A DNA stretch of 64,000 nt from Saururus chinensis (taxonomy: Eukaryota > Streptophyta > Magnoliopsida > Piperales > Saururaceae): contig CP141143.1 in NCBI GenBank assembly GCA_035235625.1, forward strand, positions 22,613,092 to 22,677,091, given 5' to 3'. Within the stretch, counting starts at the first letter, position 1. Each line of letters starts with the position of its first letter. The position numbers and the translations under genes were made by a program. Positions 45,376-57,840 of this stretch are shown here, piece after piece. The notes beneath the pieces were generated by a model. It had not been told where the DNA came from, searched no databases, and was given only the letters and a program-made list of their open reading frames with translations.

Positions 45376-46090
45376 CTTTTGTGTGCGAGAGCTAGTTGTA
45401 ATATTTTTTTACGCATTAAAAAATTTTAATAATTAATCACATATAGGTCAAAATAAATTTATATTTATAATTAATTTAGATATAACCAACATTATCATAC
45501 CACTGGCTATACATGTATATATTAAATAATATATACGATATTATTTTAATACAATTATATCATTTTCTTTAACAAAAAAATCTCCCCTTTTGTTAGGGTG
45601 ACTGGTTTCTATGAGCGTTCCGTGACCAGCCCACGTGGTCTCGGGTCATACATAAAGGGGTACTGTACATAGAAGTCAGAACACGTCATGGAAAACCGGT
45701 AGCGCAAACGTTTTTCTCTGTTCTAAACAGGGCAATTTCCGCGTCTTAATTTCTTCAAACTTTACGAGACAAGACAAGCTTTGAACCATAATCGACGATT
45801 TCTAATTACGCTTGAGTTTCCGCACAAACCAGGTTTCTACTTGTTTTGCTTCACATGTTCTTCCTTGCACAATCAAAAAGAATATTTCGTAAACGCAAGG
45901 CATGAAAACGGCACCAGTTTCATCTTCTTAATGATCATTTCTTTTTCGGAAAATAAGAGCATAAAAAAGCTTCAAAATAGCATAAGATTTGCAGCATATC
46001 AGACAAACGAACGTTGGAATTTGGAATGCTAATCCAGCTGAAACTACGGCAATAACAATGATGATAAATATTTTTCCCACCTCTTGGCGC
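45376..46090. other. 3' flank of DUF538 gene; no gene seen
   Basis: 45380-45530 resembles 48399-48600 (TTATAATTAATTTAGAT block), so it is repeat-derived. The rest, 45600-46090, likely includes the 3' untranslated region of the minus-strand gene. Confidence 0.4.
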
Positions 46091-46579
46091 TCAGGAATCT
46101 GATTTGCGGCCTTCGCATGCGGGGCTTTCGTCGAAATTCTTCGCCGGGTACTTGGCCGTGATCCCGCCGACCTCGAACACCAGGTTCTCACCCCTGGCTT
46201 GGATACCCGTGATGGACCACCAGTTGAAGAAAGCCCTCACACGGATCCCGTCCAGTTCCGAGATCCGGCTCGCCACGAGCCTCCCTGTAACCCGCCTAGA
46301 GTACGAGGCCAGGTAGTTGTCCGGCTGGAGGGTGATGCGGCAGGAGTCCCCGAAGTTGACCGCGAAGTCGCCGGAGGTGCGGTTGAGCGAGTAGCTGAGG
46401 ACAGGCGCGGGAAGGAGGCCCGCGGGGAAACCTCTGGTCTTGAGCTCCGCGTGGGCGGAGAGGGGGCTACTCTGAGAAATATGGCTTTCGGAGAGGGCGG
46501 AGGACCGGCAGAGGACGGCGAGGAGGAGGACGAAGAGGAGCAACAGGCGGCGGAGCAGAGAGAAGTGCATTATCGTCAT
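46091..46579 (-). CDS. DUF538 family protein, predicted secreted
   Basis: Intronless 162-residue frame ending in TGA (complement of 46091-46093). Residues about 7-29 form a hydrophobic signal peptide (LLRRLLLLFVLLLAVL then CRSSALS). The DUF538 domain follows at about 45-150: GFPAGLLPAPVLSYSLNR, FAVNFGDSC, LASYSRRVTGRL, IRVRAFFNWWSITGI, and the C-terminal block EVGGITAKYPAKNFDESPAC. DUF538 proteins are plant-specific, 150-180 residues, usually with a signal peptide; their biochemical role is poorly known (stress-induced members and structural similarity to BPI-like lipid-binding folds have been proposed). GC-rich coding sequence, no disruption. A second Met at position 4 is an alternative start. 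A long plus-strand frame over the same bases is an antisense shadow. Confidence 0.92.
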   Translation of the reverse strand: MTIMHFSLLRRLLLLFVLLLAVLCRSSALSESHISQSSPLSAHAELKTRGFPAGLLPAPVLSYSLNRTSGDFAVNFGDSCRITLQPDNYLASYSRRVTGRLVASRISELDGIRVRAFFNWWSITGIQARGENLVFEVGGITAKYPAKNFDESPACEGRKSDS

Positions 46580-47404
46580 TTGGGTAACCTTTTCGAGAAT
46601 CAGGCCCGGAAGCGGGGGAAGTTATCAACGTTCTTTAGCATGTGGGCGGAGGAAAACCGCAGAATCGTAGAAACTAAGAAATAGCGGGATCCATAAACGC
46701 AAGGCTCGCCAAAAATGGCGAGTTTCAGGTGTTCACTAGAAACGTGGTAGTTTTTGCGTTTTAAGGATTTGACTTGTCGGATGTTGGATACGAAAACGCG
46801 AGTAGCCGGTTTCGGCAGGACGAAGCGACTAGCGGAGGAGTCCTCGTGAACAGTGACGTTTACTGCAAAGCCGTGTTTTGTAATTGCCGTAAAGATAGGT
46901 TTGATCGGACGGCTGTAAGCAAAGATATTTTCGTCCGAAACATCAACGACATTTGTGAGATGTGTCCCTTCAGCATGCGCAGCTTACGCACGTCGGCGTG
47001 AACCGGGGCAATGTAGACCGTCGGATCTCGATTGAAGTCAAGCTAAACTCTAAATTCCTTAATACATCTTACGCACTTACAGTTACACTTTTTATATTGA
47101 TAATACAATTAAGGAAAAACTTAGCACGAGCCACATCAGAAATAAATGACGGGCAACTTGTCACGTAATCGTGATCTTAGTATCTTACGCTAAAAAGCTC
47201 CTGTGCTAGAAATTATATAAAAAATATATTTTTTCCAAATTCATGGTGGACCCATGCATTGAAGTATAATATTTTTTTATATAACAATTATGTAAAAAGA
47301 AAATTGACATATACTAAACCAACGATGTACACCATCATATAATTGAAACAGCGAGTGTATTTCAAGAGGTAGGTAGGAGTTACATCAAAATTATGTGACC
47401 AAAA
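46580..47404. other. Upstream region of the DUF538 gene
   Basis: Unique-looking sequence with moderate GC and CpG content (46680-47030); probably promoter of the minus-strand gene, with no clear TATA box. From about 47180 it becomes AT-rich. No gene recognised. Confidence 0.4.
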
Positions 47405-48316
47405 TGTAATATCTTAGATTTTTTTTGTTTTTGAGAACTAAACACGTAATAAATAGTATGTTCACCCGTCAACCTTTTCAATTGAATAAATATTTAAATA
47501 AATTAATTTATAGTTGAACCTATGTTAATTAGAAAGTAGTTGTAAAGAGTTTCAAAATAACTCTAAGAACGTGTGAATCAAAATTCAAATAATGAAATTA
47601 CAACTGTTCGAAGTTAAACATATATTATTACATATGACTCAGTTACTTAAATTAGATACATAAATGGACCATTTTAAGCGCTTTGTGGGCTTGGATAATT
47701 AAGGCGATGAAAATTTTAAAAGCCGAAGTAGTTAACTTTGGACCAACTTCTAAGGGGATTAGGAACCTTAATGTTTATAAGTATAAAAACCTAATTAGAG
47801 CTTATAAGAGGGGAGTTTTTTTTTCCTTGGAAGGAAAAAAGAGGAGTCGCTAGTGAGTGGCCGACAACAAAGGTAGAGAGAATCAAGCACAAAGATTGAA
47901 GTATTAAAACGGCATAATCGCTAGTTGACACTAATTTTTATATATTTGGGACTTAATTTGTGGTGATCTCTGTGTAATTATGAGCTCAAGGTAAAAAAAG
48001 GAATGTTCAAGTTAACATGTGTAAGATCTCTAAATTTATCCTGGTTTAATTTTTATTATTATGCAAATTTGTGTAGTTTTTGTTTAATTACCAGTTTGAT
48101 TTGATTTTAGGGTTAAGAGCTAATAATTATGACTTAAATTAGGTTTAATTTTAATTTTTACAAGTTTTAAAGTCAAGCTCGATTTATCTAATTTTTATGG
48201 ATTTTATAAAATTTTAATTAAAGTGTGGACCCTACCGTGGGCCCCACGTCCATGATTGGACGGTGTGTGACCCACATGACCCCTAAAACTTCAATTATTT
48301 TATATTAGTGAGTTTT
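47405..48316 (+). repeat. Possible 5' part of a chromovirus-type LTR
   Basis: Starts TGTAATATCTTAG, in the TGTAAYRYC style of the other Gypsy-type LTRs here, and has GTTTATAAGTATAAAAACC near 47777 as a plausible promoter. It could be the left portion of the LTR that continues at 50003 beyond the solo LTR 48322-49997, but I found no direct homology to 7905-12309 to confirm this. Confidence 0.3.
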
Positions 48317-48321
48317 AGAAT

Positions 48322-49997
48322 TGTAAAGACCTGACTCAAGCCGGGCCCACAAAATCACTAATAGAAAATTTTCTTTTCTTTGAGCTAGGAATCATCGTCT
48401 GTGTGCGAGAGGTACAACATTCATCTACGCACTACAAAACTTCAAAGCTTCCTCGTACATAGACTTAGGTTGTGACGAACGCATACACACAACGAAGCTT
48501 CATAGTTCATCGTGTGTAAAACAAAATTAAAACATATATTTATAATTAATTTAGATCAGGCCAACGTTGCCTTGCCATTAGTTGCCTACGTACTTATTGA
48601 ATATTATTCCAACACGATCAGATCTGAACGTAGTTCTGCCTAATGGCTACTACATACATCAAACATCACAAAATCATAAGCGTTAAAATATGTATATACT
48701 AAAATTGAATCGAAATCATACTAAAACTCGTAATCTATAGGAGTAAAACGGAAGTTAATAAATTAACAAAATCGTACATCATGGCATATAAAGCACACAT
48801 CATGGCATACAGGCACACAACATGGCATATAGGCACATAGCACAACAAGCATATAGGCACATAGCACATGCCGTTCTATAATTAAAACAAAAGATCAGGA
48901 ATGTTTACTCCCATCATGTCTCGTAAGGTATCGATATCTACAGACAGAACCCCGTCTTGCTCTGGGTCTCTTTTCTTTGTTCCGGTGTTCGGGTAAGGCC
49001 TCTCCTTGTCTTGGGGCATTTCTTCCTTATACAATTGCCAGCTCAAAAAATAGAATCCTCCAATGCATAGAACATACTCGATTTAGTCAAGAATGCCTCT
49101 TGAATTGACTAAATCGGAGTTAGGATGGCCAAAAATAGAGAAAACGAAGTTGGTCGGTACAGGTAGAGCCTCTCCTCGTCTTGGGGTGTTTCCACTTCGT
49201 ACGATCATCAGCTCATAAAACGGAATCCTCCATCGCGTAGAACATACTCATTTTAGTTAAGAACGCCTCTTAAATCGACTAGATCGGAGTTAGGATGGCT
49301 AGAAACAGAGAAAACGAAGTTGATCAGTGCATGAAGATAATAGACAGAACCTCTCCTTTTCTTGGGACATTTCCTCCTTATACGGACTTTAACTCGAAGA
49401 AAGGACCACTCCATTGCATAGAGCACGCTCGATTTAGTAGGAAACGGGTCTTGAACGGCCTTAATCGGCCTCAGAACGGTCAAAAACGGGGGAGGAGAAG
49501 TTCCCTTCGAAAAGAGGAACAAATGGGGTATTTATAACCCCCGAGCCGCACCGAAACCGCGGCTGCGCCGCTGGTTTCGGGCGGCGGAGCCCGCGATAAC
49601 GCGGGCGCGCATCGCGCCGCACCGGCTCACCCAAATTCTTTTTCTTTTTTTTTTAATTCAAAACTTCAAACGCGCGTACCTCCTTACCCCGGATTCGGAT
49701 TCGCTCGTTCGAGGTACCGTTGAACTCGTATCGACAAGCCCTTCGATACTAACCTACTTAAAGCAATAAATCGTGCTCTTTCTAAGTGGGTCCCACCTAT
49801 ATTATACATTTCTCGAAAGTCATAATTTCTAGTCCCGACCTCCGTTTTGCCTGTTCTTTGATTCGTTACACTTGTTTCTTCGAGCTCTACTCAAATACAG
49901 AGGTTTCAATGGTTAAAACTATCTATAATTTATTAGAAAAATCATTAATTACCTCTAACCTCTTTGGTTAGACGTAATCAAAAAGCGGGGTGTTACA
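48322..49997 (-). repeat. Solo LTR, Gypsy-type, AGAAT target duplication
   Basis: 1,676 bp flanked by perfect AGAAT repeats (48317-48321 and 49998-50002). On the minus strand it begins TGTAACACCCCGC and ends CAGGTCTTTACA. The minus strand shares GAGCTCGAAGAAAC and CGGAGGTCGGG with 9596-11085. A GC-rich block (49540-49630) precedes a TATAAATA promoter (complement of about 49530), and the leader holds three repeats (48999-49502). Confidence 0.88.
48999..49502 (-). repeat. Three 150-180-bp tandem units in solo LTR leader
   Basis: Units start at 48999, 49169 and 49350 with CCTCTCCT and share CATAGA(A/G)CA, GATTTAGT and CGGAGTTAGGATGG-like blocks. They lie between the TATA box and the 3' end of the LTR on the minus strand, i.e. 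in transcribed R-U5. Confidence 0.8.
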
Positions 49998-50002
49998 AGA
50001 AT

Positions 50003-51862
50003 TGTTAAACTCATTTGTAGCCCCAAAATAATCCTACTTAGCCACTTAGGGCGTAGAACTATTTTACAACCCAATAATTTATAAACATAGCCCAAAACCT
50101 TACCAATTAAGAAAAAACTCTATGTACTTACCTATTTGGGGAAGGGCTATGTTAGGGAGAAAGAAGTATTCAACCCCTATTTTCTAAAGAAGAAAAATAT
50201 GTTAAGGTGTGTGTTCTTACCTTAATCACCCCTTATCTTTTAGTTTTGTTCTTAATCCTTATTGTCTTCATTTCCCCCCAAATTGATTCTTGATTTCTTC
50301 AATTAAAAATCTTATTTTTAATTTTAATTTCAAACCCTAAATGGGTGATTTTTGTTTTTAACCAAAGAAAATCGTAGATCTACTTATTTTCAAGTTGATT
50401 TGAGCTTATTAATTTATTTTAATTAAGTCTTGAAAAACCCTAATTTTTGTGTAAGATTTCTTGAGGATTGGAGTTTTTTCCTAGATCGAAGGTCTTCGTA
50501 GATGTATGGGAATTTCACCTCGTGTTGTTTTACCAATTGGATTGCATGCTTATATGTTTATGTGGGTCCTTACTTTATTTTGTGGTGTAATAGTAATTTG
50601 TTAAGAGCATGTTATTTATGGCTATTTTCTTATAATTAAGCATGAAAATAATTAGATCTATCATGTTCTAGAGTTAGATTTTGATATTATAAAGTTTTAT
50701 AGTGATTTTAAAATTTATCTTACATTTTTTGATGTTTTTAGTTTGAATTTTAGAAAGTTGAAGATGAACTAGGAAATGGGCAAAAAGTAAACTGTGAAAG
50801 GCATTTAAATGGATTAGTAGAGAGTTCAAATAGTCGATTGTTTAAATAGCTTGTTTGGCCGATCGAAAGACCGGACGTTCGAACGGCCCAACATGGCATT
50901 CGAACGGCCAAACGACAGATTTTGTCATGCTAGCCATTTTTGTAATTTTTTGTCATTTTTTATTCTCTTCTTATAAATCTAATTCATTATGACTAAAATG
51001 AGCTAATATTACCTAAATTGCTACTGTATTACATGAGAACCATCTTTAAATTATGATTTAGTTGAAGCATAATTAGGACTTTACTTATTTAGTTTTGGTA
51101 TGATGCTCTAATTGCTTTAAATAAATGTTTGATGACTTCTTCAATATTTACTTGATGATTTCAGTAGGTTTTTATTATAATTATGTATATATGCTTGCAC
51201 ATGTTATATTAATTTAAAGTGAATTATGTTTCACATGCTTTATCTTAAGTATATATATGTTATACTTATCTAGGTATAACATGGTGTTATATTTGTCTTA
51301 AATTTATATTTTAATGTATTCGACATATTTACTCCATTATTTCAGTTAGATAAAACTATGATAAATTATGGATACCTACTTATATACCATTTATTATAGC
51401 TTGTTCATGTTTCACATATTTTAGCTTAGGTTGTTCGAATGAGCTCTATGTTGAGTATGAGGACCATGCCGACCATTGCGGGGATGGGTTTATAGAGATG
51501 ACTTAATTGTGTTAGTTAAATTACATGTCATGTTGAGAATATACTTTAGACTCTACTCGTACTTTCTATTTAGCCATTGTTGGCTCAGACTATTGTTAGT
51601 CATTGTTGGCTTAGACTTATTTTAGCTATGTGTGGGATTGTTTATGACTAGTATGTGGGTATGTTTAGACTAATGCTTTAATTAATAGTCATTTCTTTGC
51701 TTATTTTACTTTTGTACAAAATATACGTGCACAACTCCGTAGTATTCTACTCAAGGATGAGTTAAGTCTTCCGCAATCTAACTATACTTTATTGCGCTGC
51801 ATGCCTCTTCCTCTTTAGACTGGGTTCGGCTTGGGGGTGGCGTGTGTTGGACAAGTTAAGTT
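50003..51862 (+). repeat. 5' LTR (3' part) of a decayed Ty3/Gypsy element
   Basis: Homologous to 7905-12309. Immediately followed by a primer-binding site and gag, which establishes it as the 5' LTR. Its own 5' end is displaced by the solo LTR 48322-49997. Confidence 0.65.
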
Positions 51863-51864
51863 TT

Positions 51865-51876
51865 TGGTATTAGAGC
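51865..51876 (+). promoter_or_regulatory. Primer-binding site of Gypsy element
   Basis: TGGTATTAGAGC, one base from the initiator-Met-tRNA-type TGGTATCAGAGC, preceded by TTTT as usual in plant chromoviruses. Confidence 0.75.
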
Positions 51877-52139
51877 ACGACTTTGTTAAAGAACAAATGA
51901 GTTTAAGTAATAATTCTTAAATGATAATGGGGTGTGAGGTGATAAAAGATTTAGATAATGTTAGCAACATTGAATTCTGTTAGTTGATTGTCTTGTTGTT
52001 TACTTGTATTATGTGTTGCTTGAATTATTAGGCCTTATGATTTAATGTCTAGTTGTTGTGTATATGTTGGACCTAATCATATAAGCGCTAATAATAATCG
52101 TGCGGGCTGAGACACGAGAATTGATGATGTGTTGACCAC

Positions 52140-55100
52140 CATAGAGGGATTGACATAAGTCATGCAAGCGAAGCATGCGTAGCAATGGATCGGAGCATCT
52201 CTCCTTAGAAGGCTTCAAGAAGGTTAACCCTCCTAGCTTCCAAGAGAGAATGAATACTTCATAGGCAAATAATTGGAGGCTCTATATGGAGAAAATCTTC
52301 AGCGTGAGACTGTGCTCGAATGTGGAGAAGACTTGCCTTGTAGTCTTCACCTTTAAGGGAGAGGCACAACGTTGGTAGTTATCTATGGAGAAGTAGCAGT
52401 TCCAAGGACGTATTGACATTCCTTGGGAAGTGTTCTTGTTAGCTTTCAATGATAAATACTTCTTATTACATGTGTGGGAGAAGGAGTTCCTCAGCCTTCA
52501 ATAGGGATCCATGTCAGTATTGGCCTATGAGACTAAGTGCGTTAAACTAGAACACTTTGCTTCTCACTTCTATTGCTACGAGTATGAGTGGACGAGAAGT
52601 TTGAGATAGACTAAAACTTTTCATCAAAGGTCAGGTGGTTCCCTTCAGGCACAAGACATTGGTGGAAGTTCTTGAGACCACCATTGTCGTAGAGAAAGAC
52701 TTGTAAGTGTACATAAAGAAAGAAGAATGGGTAGCAATGTTGATAACTTTTAATTGTTTACTCGCAAGCTCACGAATCTATAGTAGTTAAGCAGCTAAAT
52801 CGAGTGCCGATCCCATAGAGACTAAAAATCAGAAAATCAAATTTAATATAACTCAAGTAAACCCTAATCTAGTTAACAAATATAAAGAGAATAATTTGAC
52901 TAAAGTAACTAACGAAAGCAAATAAGAATTTAAAAGTAATTAAACTATCCAAATTAAATTCTAAAGCTTTAATCTAAGAAATAAGAAAACAATGCAAAAT
53001 AACTAAACTATCAAATAAACAAAACACTAAAGCATATTAATACACATTCATTAAATCATAAAAACTCATAAATATGATCATTAATAATTTTATTACAATC
53101 ATCTCATAATAATCTAGAATTACATCTTCGTTATTAAAAAAAATATCATCATTAAGCTCTTATGTATAATAAAAAAAAAAATTTATCCTCCTCACTTCAA
53201 CGGATTAAAATCAAGTCATTAATTGTATCCACACTTTGCAAATCATAACTAATACCCAATTTCAATATTAAACAAGACAAAACCAAGTAAGAACCAATTT
53301 AAATAATAAGAGAAACATAACTAAACTCAAATCCAAATCAATCTTATCAATTAAAGAGGTAGAAGCAATTAACATTAAATTTACTATTAAGAAAAATTAA
53401 TTAAGTTTCATAATCATGAAATTCTATAATTTAATAAAGCTTCATCAAAGCATAGCAAAGAGTTTTAGCTACTCAGTAACCAGAAATAAAATTTCCATTA
53501 AAAGAATTAAAAATAGACTTACAAGATGTGAAAAAGGGGGAGACTTTTCAAAAATTACTGTTTGCTTCAGTACCATGAATAGTAACCACGGGTGACTGTT
53601 CATCGTTTTCAACCTTCAGCTCGTGAGTAGTACTACCACAGTAACTGCAACTGTGATTTTTTTCTCGCTTCTTCTTTGCTCCTCTGACTTGAGTCTTAAA
53701 TTCTCTCACTTTCAAAATATTTTTTAATCAATTTTGGAGGATAGGATTGAAGGATTTTTCCTCTGGTTCATTGTATTCTCCTCCCTCCTCTTCTGCAATT
53801 CTCTATTGTAGTGTTTTAATTAATTTCTAGACAATACCTCTTTCCTTGTTTAAGTACCCAATTCCGACCAAAAATAAGAGCTTCTTACCCAATCCATTCA
53901 TCATTTAAGTCTTCTTATTTTTTATAAGCTCTGGTTTGAACTTAGCTCCGCAACCACAAAAATTCTCTCTTTTCAATCAAAATCAGTTCACATTCTTCAA
54001 TTTTAGACTTCAAACTTGTTCTTCAATGACTTAATTAAAATTGGTTTTTAAATGCCCAATTTATCTTGACAAATTCATACTCAATTTTGTCCAAAATCAA
54101 ATCTCCGTAATCTAGACATTTCTATCTAGTTAAGTGTCCAAGAACTTGTTTAGAAAGATGAAGTTTTTCACTAGACAGTCCACATTACTGTTCAATTTTC
54201 TTCTCTATTTATTATGCTCTTCAGTTCATGTCCATATATATTTCTAATATTCCGCGTCTCCAATAAGTTGTCCAAGTCACTTGTAAGCCTCTCAAGAGTA
54301 TTATGAAAATTTTCAAACACCGTCCACATGCCTTAGGAAGTGTGCATTACTTGAAACACATAAACAGTCATATTTCAAGTGTGTAAGACATATAGAGTAC
54401 TGACTTTATTTAAATATACTCCTAAACAAGTAACATTGCCCAAATTAATTAATAATTAAATCATACTACTAATATATATCTTAACATAAATAAACTATAA
54501 TTAACTCTTAATTAACCTAATCATATACTAGCAAATAAGGTAAATAAGCATATAAAATGTATAAATATCATGTGTATTAAGCAGCCAATGAGGCCAAGGC
54601 AAGATGACTTTCATACACATAGAAACCAAAAGCCTCGTGGTGGTAACTTTGTGAAGAACAACACTAGCCATGTGAAGCTAGATCACCATAACAGTTGTGC
54701 CAATATTACTTGCTTCCTTTGCGGGCAAAAGGGGTATTTATGGTAATGCACCTAGGTGTCAACCAGTTCCACTAAATCAAGGCTCAAGGTAGGAAGAAGG
54801 GTAATAAGGGAGACCTTAAAGGAGACCACAAAACAGGTAGTAAGAGGGACAACAAAAGAAGTCGGTCAACCAAGGAAAAGTTTATGCAATCTCACCTCAT
54901 GAGGTGGCCAATGCTTCGGTAGTGATGGAATGTATGTTTGTAATTGACTCCTACTATGATAGAGTGTTGTTTGATACCGGATCTTCACATTCATTCATTT
55001 TACCACATTTCACTCGTAATCTTTGATGTTGAGCATAAGATGTTGTTTATTTCCTTGCTTGTATCTATTCCTTCGTCTTCCCTTTGATGGAAGAATATGT

Positions 55101-55885
55101 TGAGAAGATAACTATGTTGATTGATGAGCATAAGTTGTATGTTGATTTGATTATCATACCTATAATTGACTTTGATGTGATTTTAGGCATAAATGTGATG
55201 TCAATGTATCATGTACATGTTGACTGATGTGGGAAGAAGGTAGTGTTTGCTTTGCCGGATGTTGAGCCTTTCATCTTCCAGGGTATGAGATGACCTAGTG
55301 GGAAGTTCTTAGTATCTTCATCTAAGGCAAGAAAGTGGATTAGCAATAGGTGTGAAACATTTCTTGTAAGCATCTTTAGGAAGAGTGCGGCCTTGCCTTC
55401 TCTTGAATCCATGCGGGTAGTGTTAGAGTATGTGGACGTGTTTCCTAGAGACTTGTTGGGTTGCCTCCGGAAAGGGAGATCGAGTTCCATATCGATCTTA
55501 TTCTAAGCATTTCTCTTATCTCTAAAGCCTCATACTGCATGGCTCCAGCCAAACTTAAGGAGCTCAAGTCACAGGTGTAGGATTTGATGGATAAAGGATA
55601 TATTCGACCAAGTGCCTCTCCTTGGGGCACACCAGTCCTGTTTGTCAAAAAGGAGGGTTCCCTTTGGCTTTTTATTGATTACCGGATGTTGAATTAGGTA
55701 ACAATCAAGAACAAATATCTCTTGCTTTGTATTGATGATTTATTTAATCAATTGTAGCAAGCTCAAGTGTTCTCTAAGATTGATTTGAGGTTAGGCTACC
55801 ATCAATTCTGTATTTGTCTCGATGACATATTTAAGACAACATTCCAGACTCACTATGGACACTACGAGTTCTTGGTAAAGTAGAG
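52140..55885 (+). pseudogene. Decayed Ty3/Gypsy gag-protease-RT, interrupted by a solo LTR
   Basis: Gag (52140-52732) reads GFKKVNPPSFQE, NNWRLYMEKIF, FTFKGEAQRW, FNDKYFLLHV and LQ(stop)GSMSV, the standard chromovirus gag order. The frame resumes at 54580 after an inserted LTR with a damaged zinc knuckle (CFLCGQKGY). Protease has VLFDTGSSHSFI (DTG at 54973-54981) and later VDLIIIPIIDFDVILGI. Reverse transcriptase has [52 protein letters not shown] and HYEFLV, and then stops abruptly at about 55885, before the YXDD motif. Many stops fit C-to-T decay. RNase H and integrase are absent: an inverted LTR follows directly. Chromovirus-type (Tekay/Reina-like) assignment is by motif style. Confidence 0.88.
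52738..54579 (-). repeat. Solo LTR inserted in gag (Athila/Tat-like), near-perfect target duplication
   Basis: 1,842 bp, with AGCAA (52733-52737) and AGCAG (54580-54584) on its sides, one mismatch. Minus strand ends GAGCTTGCGAGTAAACAAT then ...TTATCAACA, after a GGGATCGGCACTCGATTTAG block; this ending is typical of Athila/Tat-type Gypsy LTRs (family knowledge, from memory). Its minus-strand start is TAATACACATG, where TG would be expected. Removing it restores continuous gag reading (EEWVA-ANEAKAR). Confidence 0.65.
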
Positions 55886-57400
55886 TCAAATGTAATTATC
55901 TCAATATAACATAAACAAGTTATCATAAAACCTTAACATTTTTATGCATCCCCTCTCAGTGATCAACACCATCCACATGTTCAATATAGAGCTTATCCAA
56001 ACAACCTGCATAACACGACATGCAGCCCCAAAACAAACACAAAACAAAGAGAGGTAGGCTAAAGCTCAACAAAAGTTTTAATACGGAAAGTAAATTCATA
56101 ATAACAACATATGCATTATCAACATAATATTCACCACATAATCAATCATTATGCCCTTTCATCATAGAATAATCACACAAACCTATGCCTCTTGTACATC
56201 ATGTCATAATTTACAATCAATATGCATCTACTCATGTCGCTGACATATCATGCTATCTATAACATATTTAATCAATTTATAATCATGTCAACTGCTTATA
56301 ATAATATATAATATATTTCATCAACTCATAGTTATACCACCTGCATATTATGTTATATATTGTTATTTTTGTACCTTTGCAAATATGTTGATGAAAAACC
56401 TTACTTGAAGTTTTATTATCGAATAAAGCAAATCGCTTTGTCCTTCAGATAAAATTTGCCCTCCTTAACTGTGCTAAGGACTCTTGGGCATCTACTTCCG
56501 TTAACGGGCACATTAAGCTAGGTTAAGAACCAAATGAATTTGTCCCAAAAAGTAATTATCTTATTGACCCAACCCAAACCAACCGAGTCAGTCAGACAAA
56601 CGGCGGCGGCACACACGTGTGGGTTAGCCCACCTAGGTGCATGGGTCCAACATGTCTTTTCCCTACAAAAGTAGGTTAACCTAAGGGCCTAACTTGAAAG
56701 GTCAAACTTATGCCTTATATACCAATACCATCACCTTCTTATAGGCGATGTAAGATTATTTACTTCTTCAACTAATTCACATGTGTGATTCTCATTCAAC
56801 ACAAAGTGGACTTGGGCTATCTCTACCATATGGGCTTGACCCACTTAACTAATATGAGTTTGACCCACATAAATTTTATGAGCTTAACCTATATAAATAT
56901 TATACTCACCTTATTGATATGGGCTTACCCCATTAAATATAATGCCCACTTCTAACATATATAACATATTTTATTAACATATAATCATGCCACCTACATA
57001 TAATGCTATAACCCATATTTCATAAGTGCATTTTATGCCACCTGCGCATCGTGGGTTCAATTATAGCTCATAACATATATGCACCTCATGTATAAATATG
57101 TAAAACATCTTTATCACAATAACATCCTCCATTAATTATTTCTTAATATAAACATATCATGCATAATTATTTCTAAATAAAAATATTCACCCTACAACAT
57201 CAAGTGCATCAACTACATTATTATGCGTATACATGCAAATCATACCACAAGTTATAAAAAAACACGATAAATTCTCACTTCTTTTACTAACTTGTTAATC
57301 TTAAAACTGTAAAACCTTGGCAACTACTTTCAATGTGTAAGATTTCACACTAGGAAAATATTTTCAGACCTCACTGACCTTTTTATAGTTGCATCTCACT
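55886..57400 (-). repeat. Inverted LTR segment of the 7.9-12.3 kb family
   Basis: The complement of 55890-56030 matches 11850-11975 (TCGTGTTATGCAGGTTGT, AGCTCTATATTGAACATG), and later parts repeat the ATGATATGCAGGTGG-type motifs of 11560-11700. It abuts the truncated reverse transcriptase at 55885, so either a separate LTR inserted here or an inversion/recombination joined the two. The distal limit is approximate. Confidence 0.5.
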
Positions 57401-57840
57401 AGACTGCCTTAAACTACTCCTGTCTAATGTTTGCAAAATTCACCAAATCACCAGCTCGGATTGGTGGTTGGGTCCGGTTTCTTCAGTTCAATTAGGCATA
57501 ACTAGGGTTCAACCTAAATGGACAAGCATTTTGTCGCAGTAATTAATCTTGACCTGTTATCAATATATAAGTGTGGCTCTTCCTCTTTAATTCAGAGCTT
57601 TTCAATTACCTACAAAAATGATTAATGAGCTAATGTAATTGCATCGAATTCCATAAATCCAAGATCAAATTGTATTAAAAAACAACCTACAAAACTATTT
57701 TGTGTTTAATGTTTATAAATCTTGTTCTAAGTCCCAAATCAATTAGTGGGCAGTTAAGGTGCATGCGTACCAAGTCAGTATTGTTGGACTCTTTGTTGCT
57801 CGTTTGTCATTTGTAGGCAGTGGAGATTCCCAGTAGGGTA

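Noticed and set aside
46199..46684. 161-codon plus-strand frame opposite the DUF538 gene
   Set aside because: Antisense shadow; charged low-complexity translation, while the minus strand encodes a recognisable domain.
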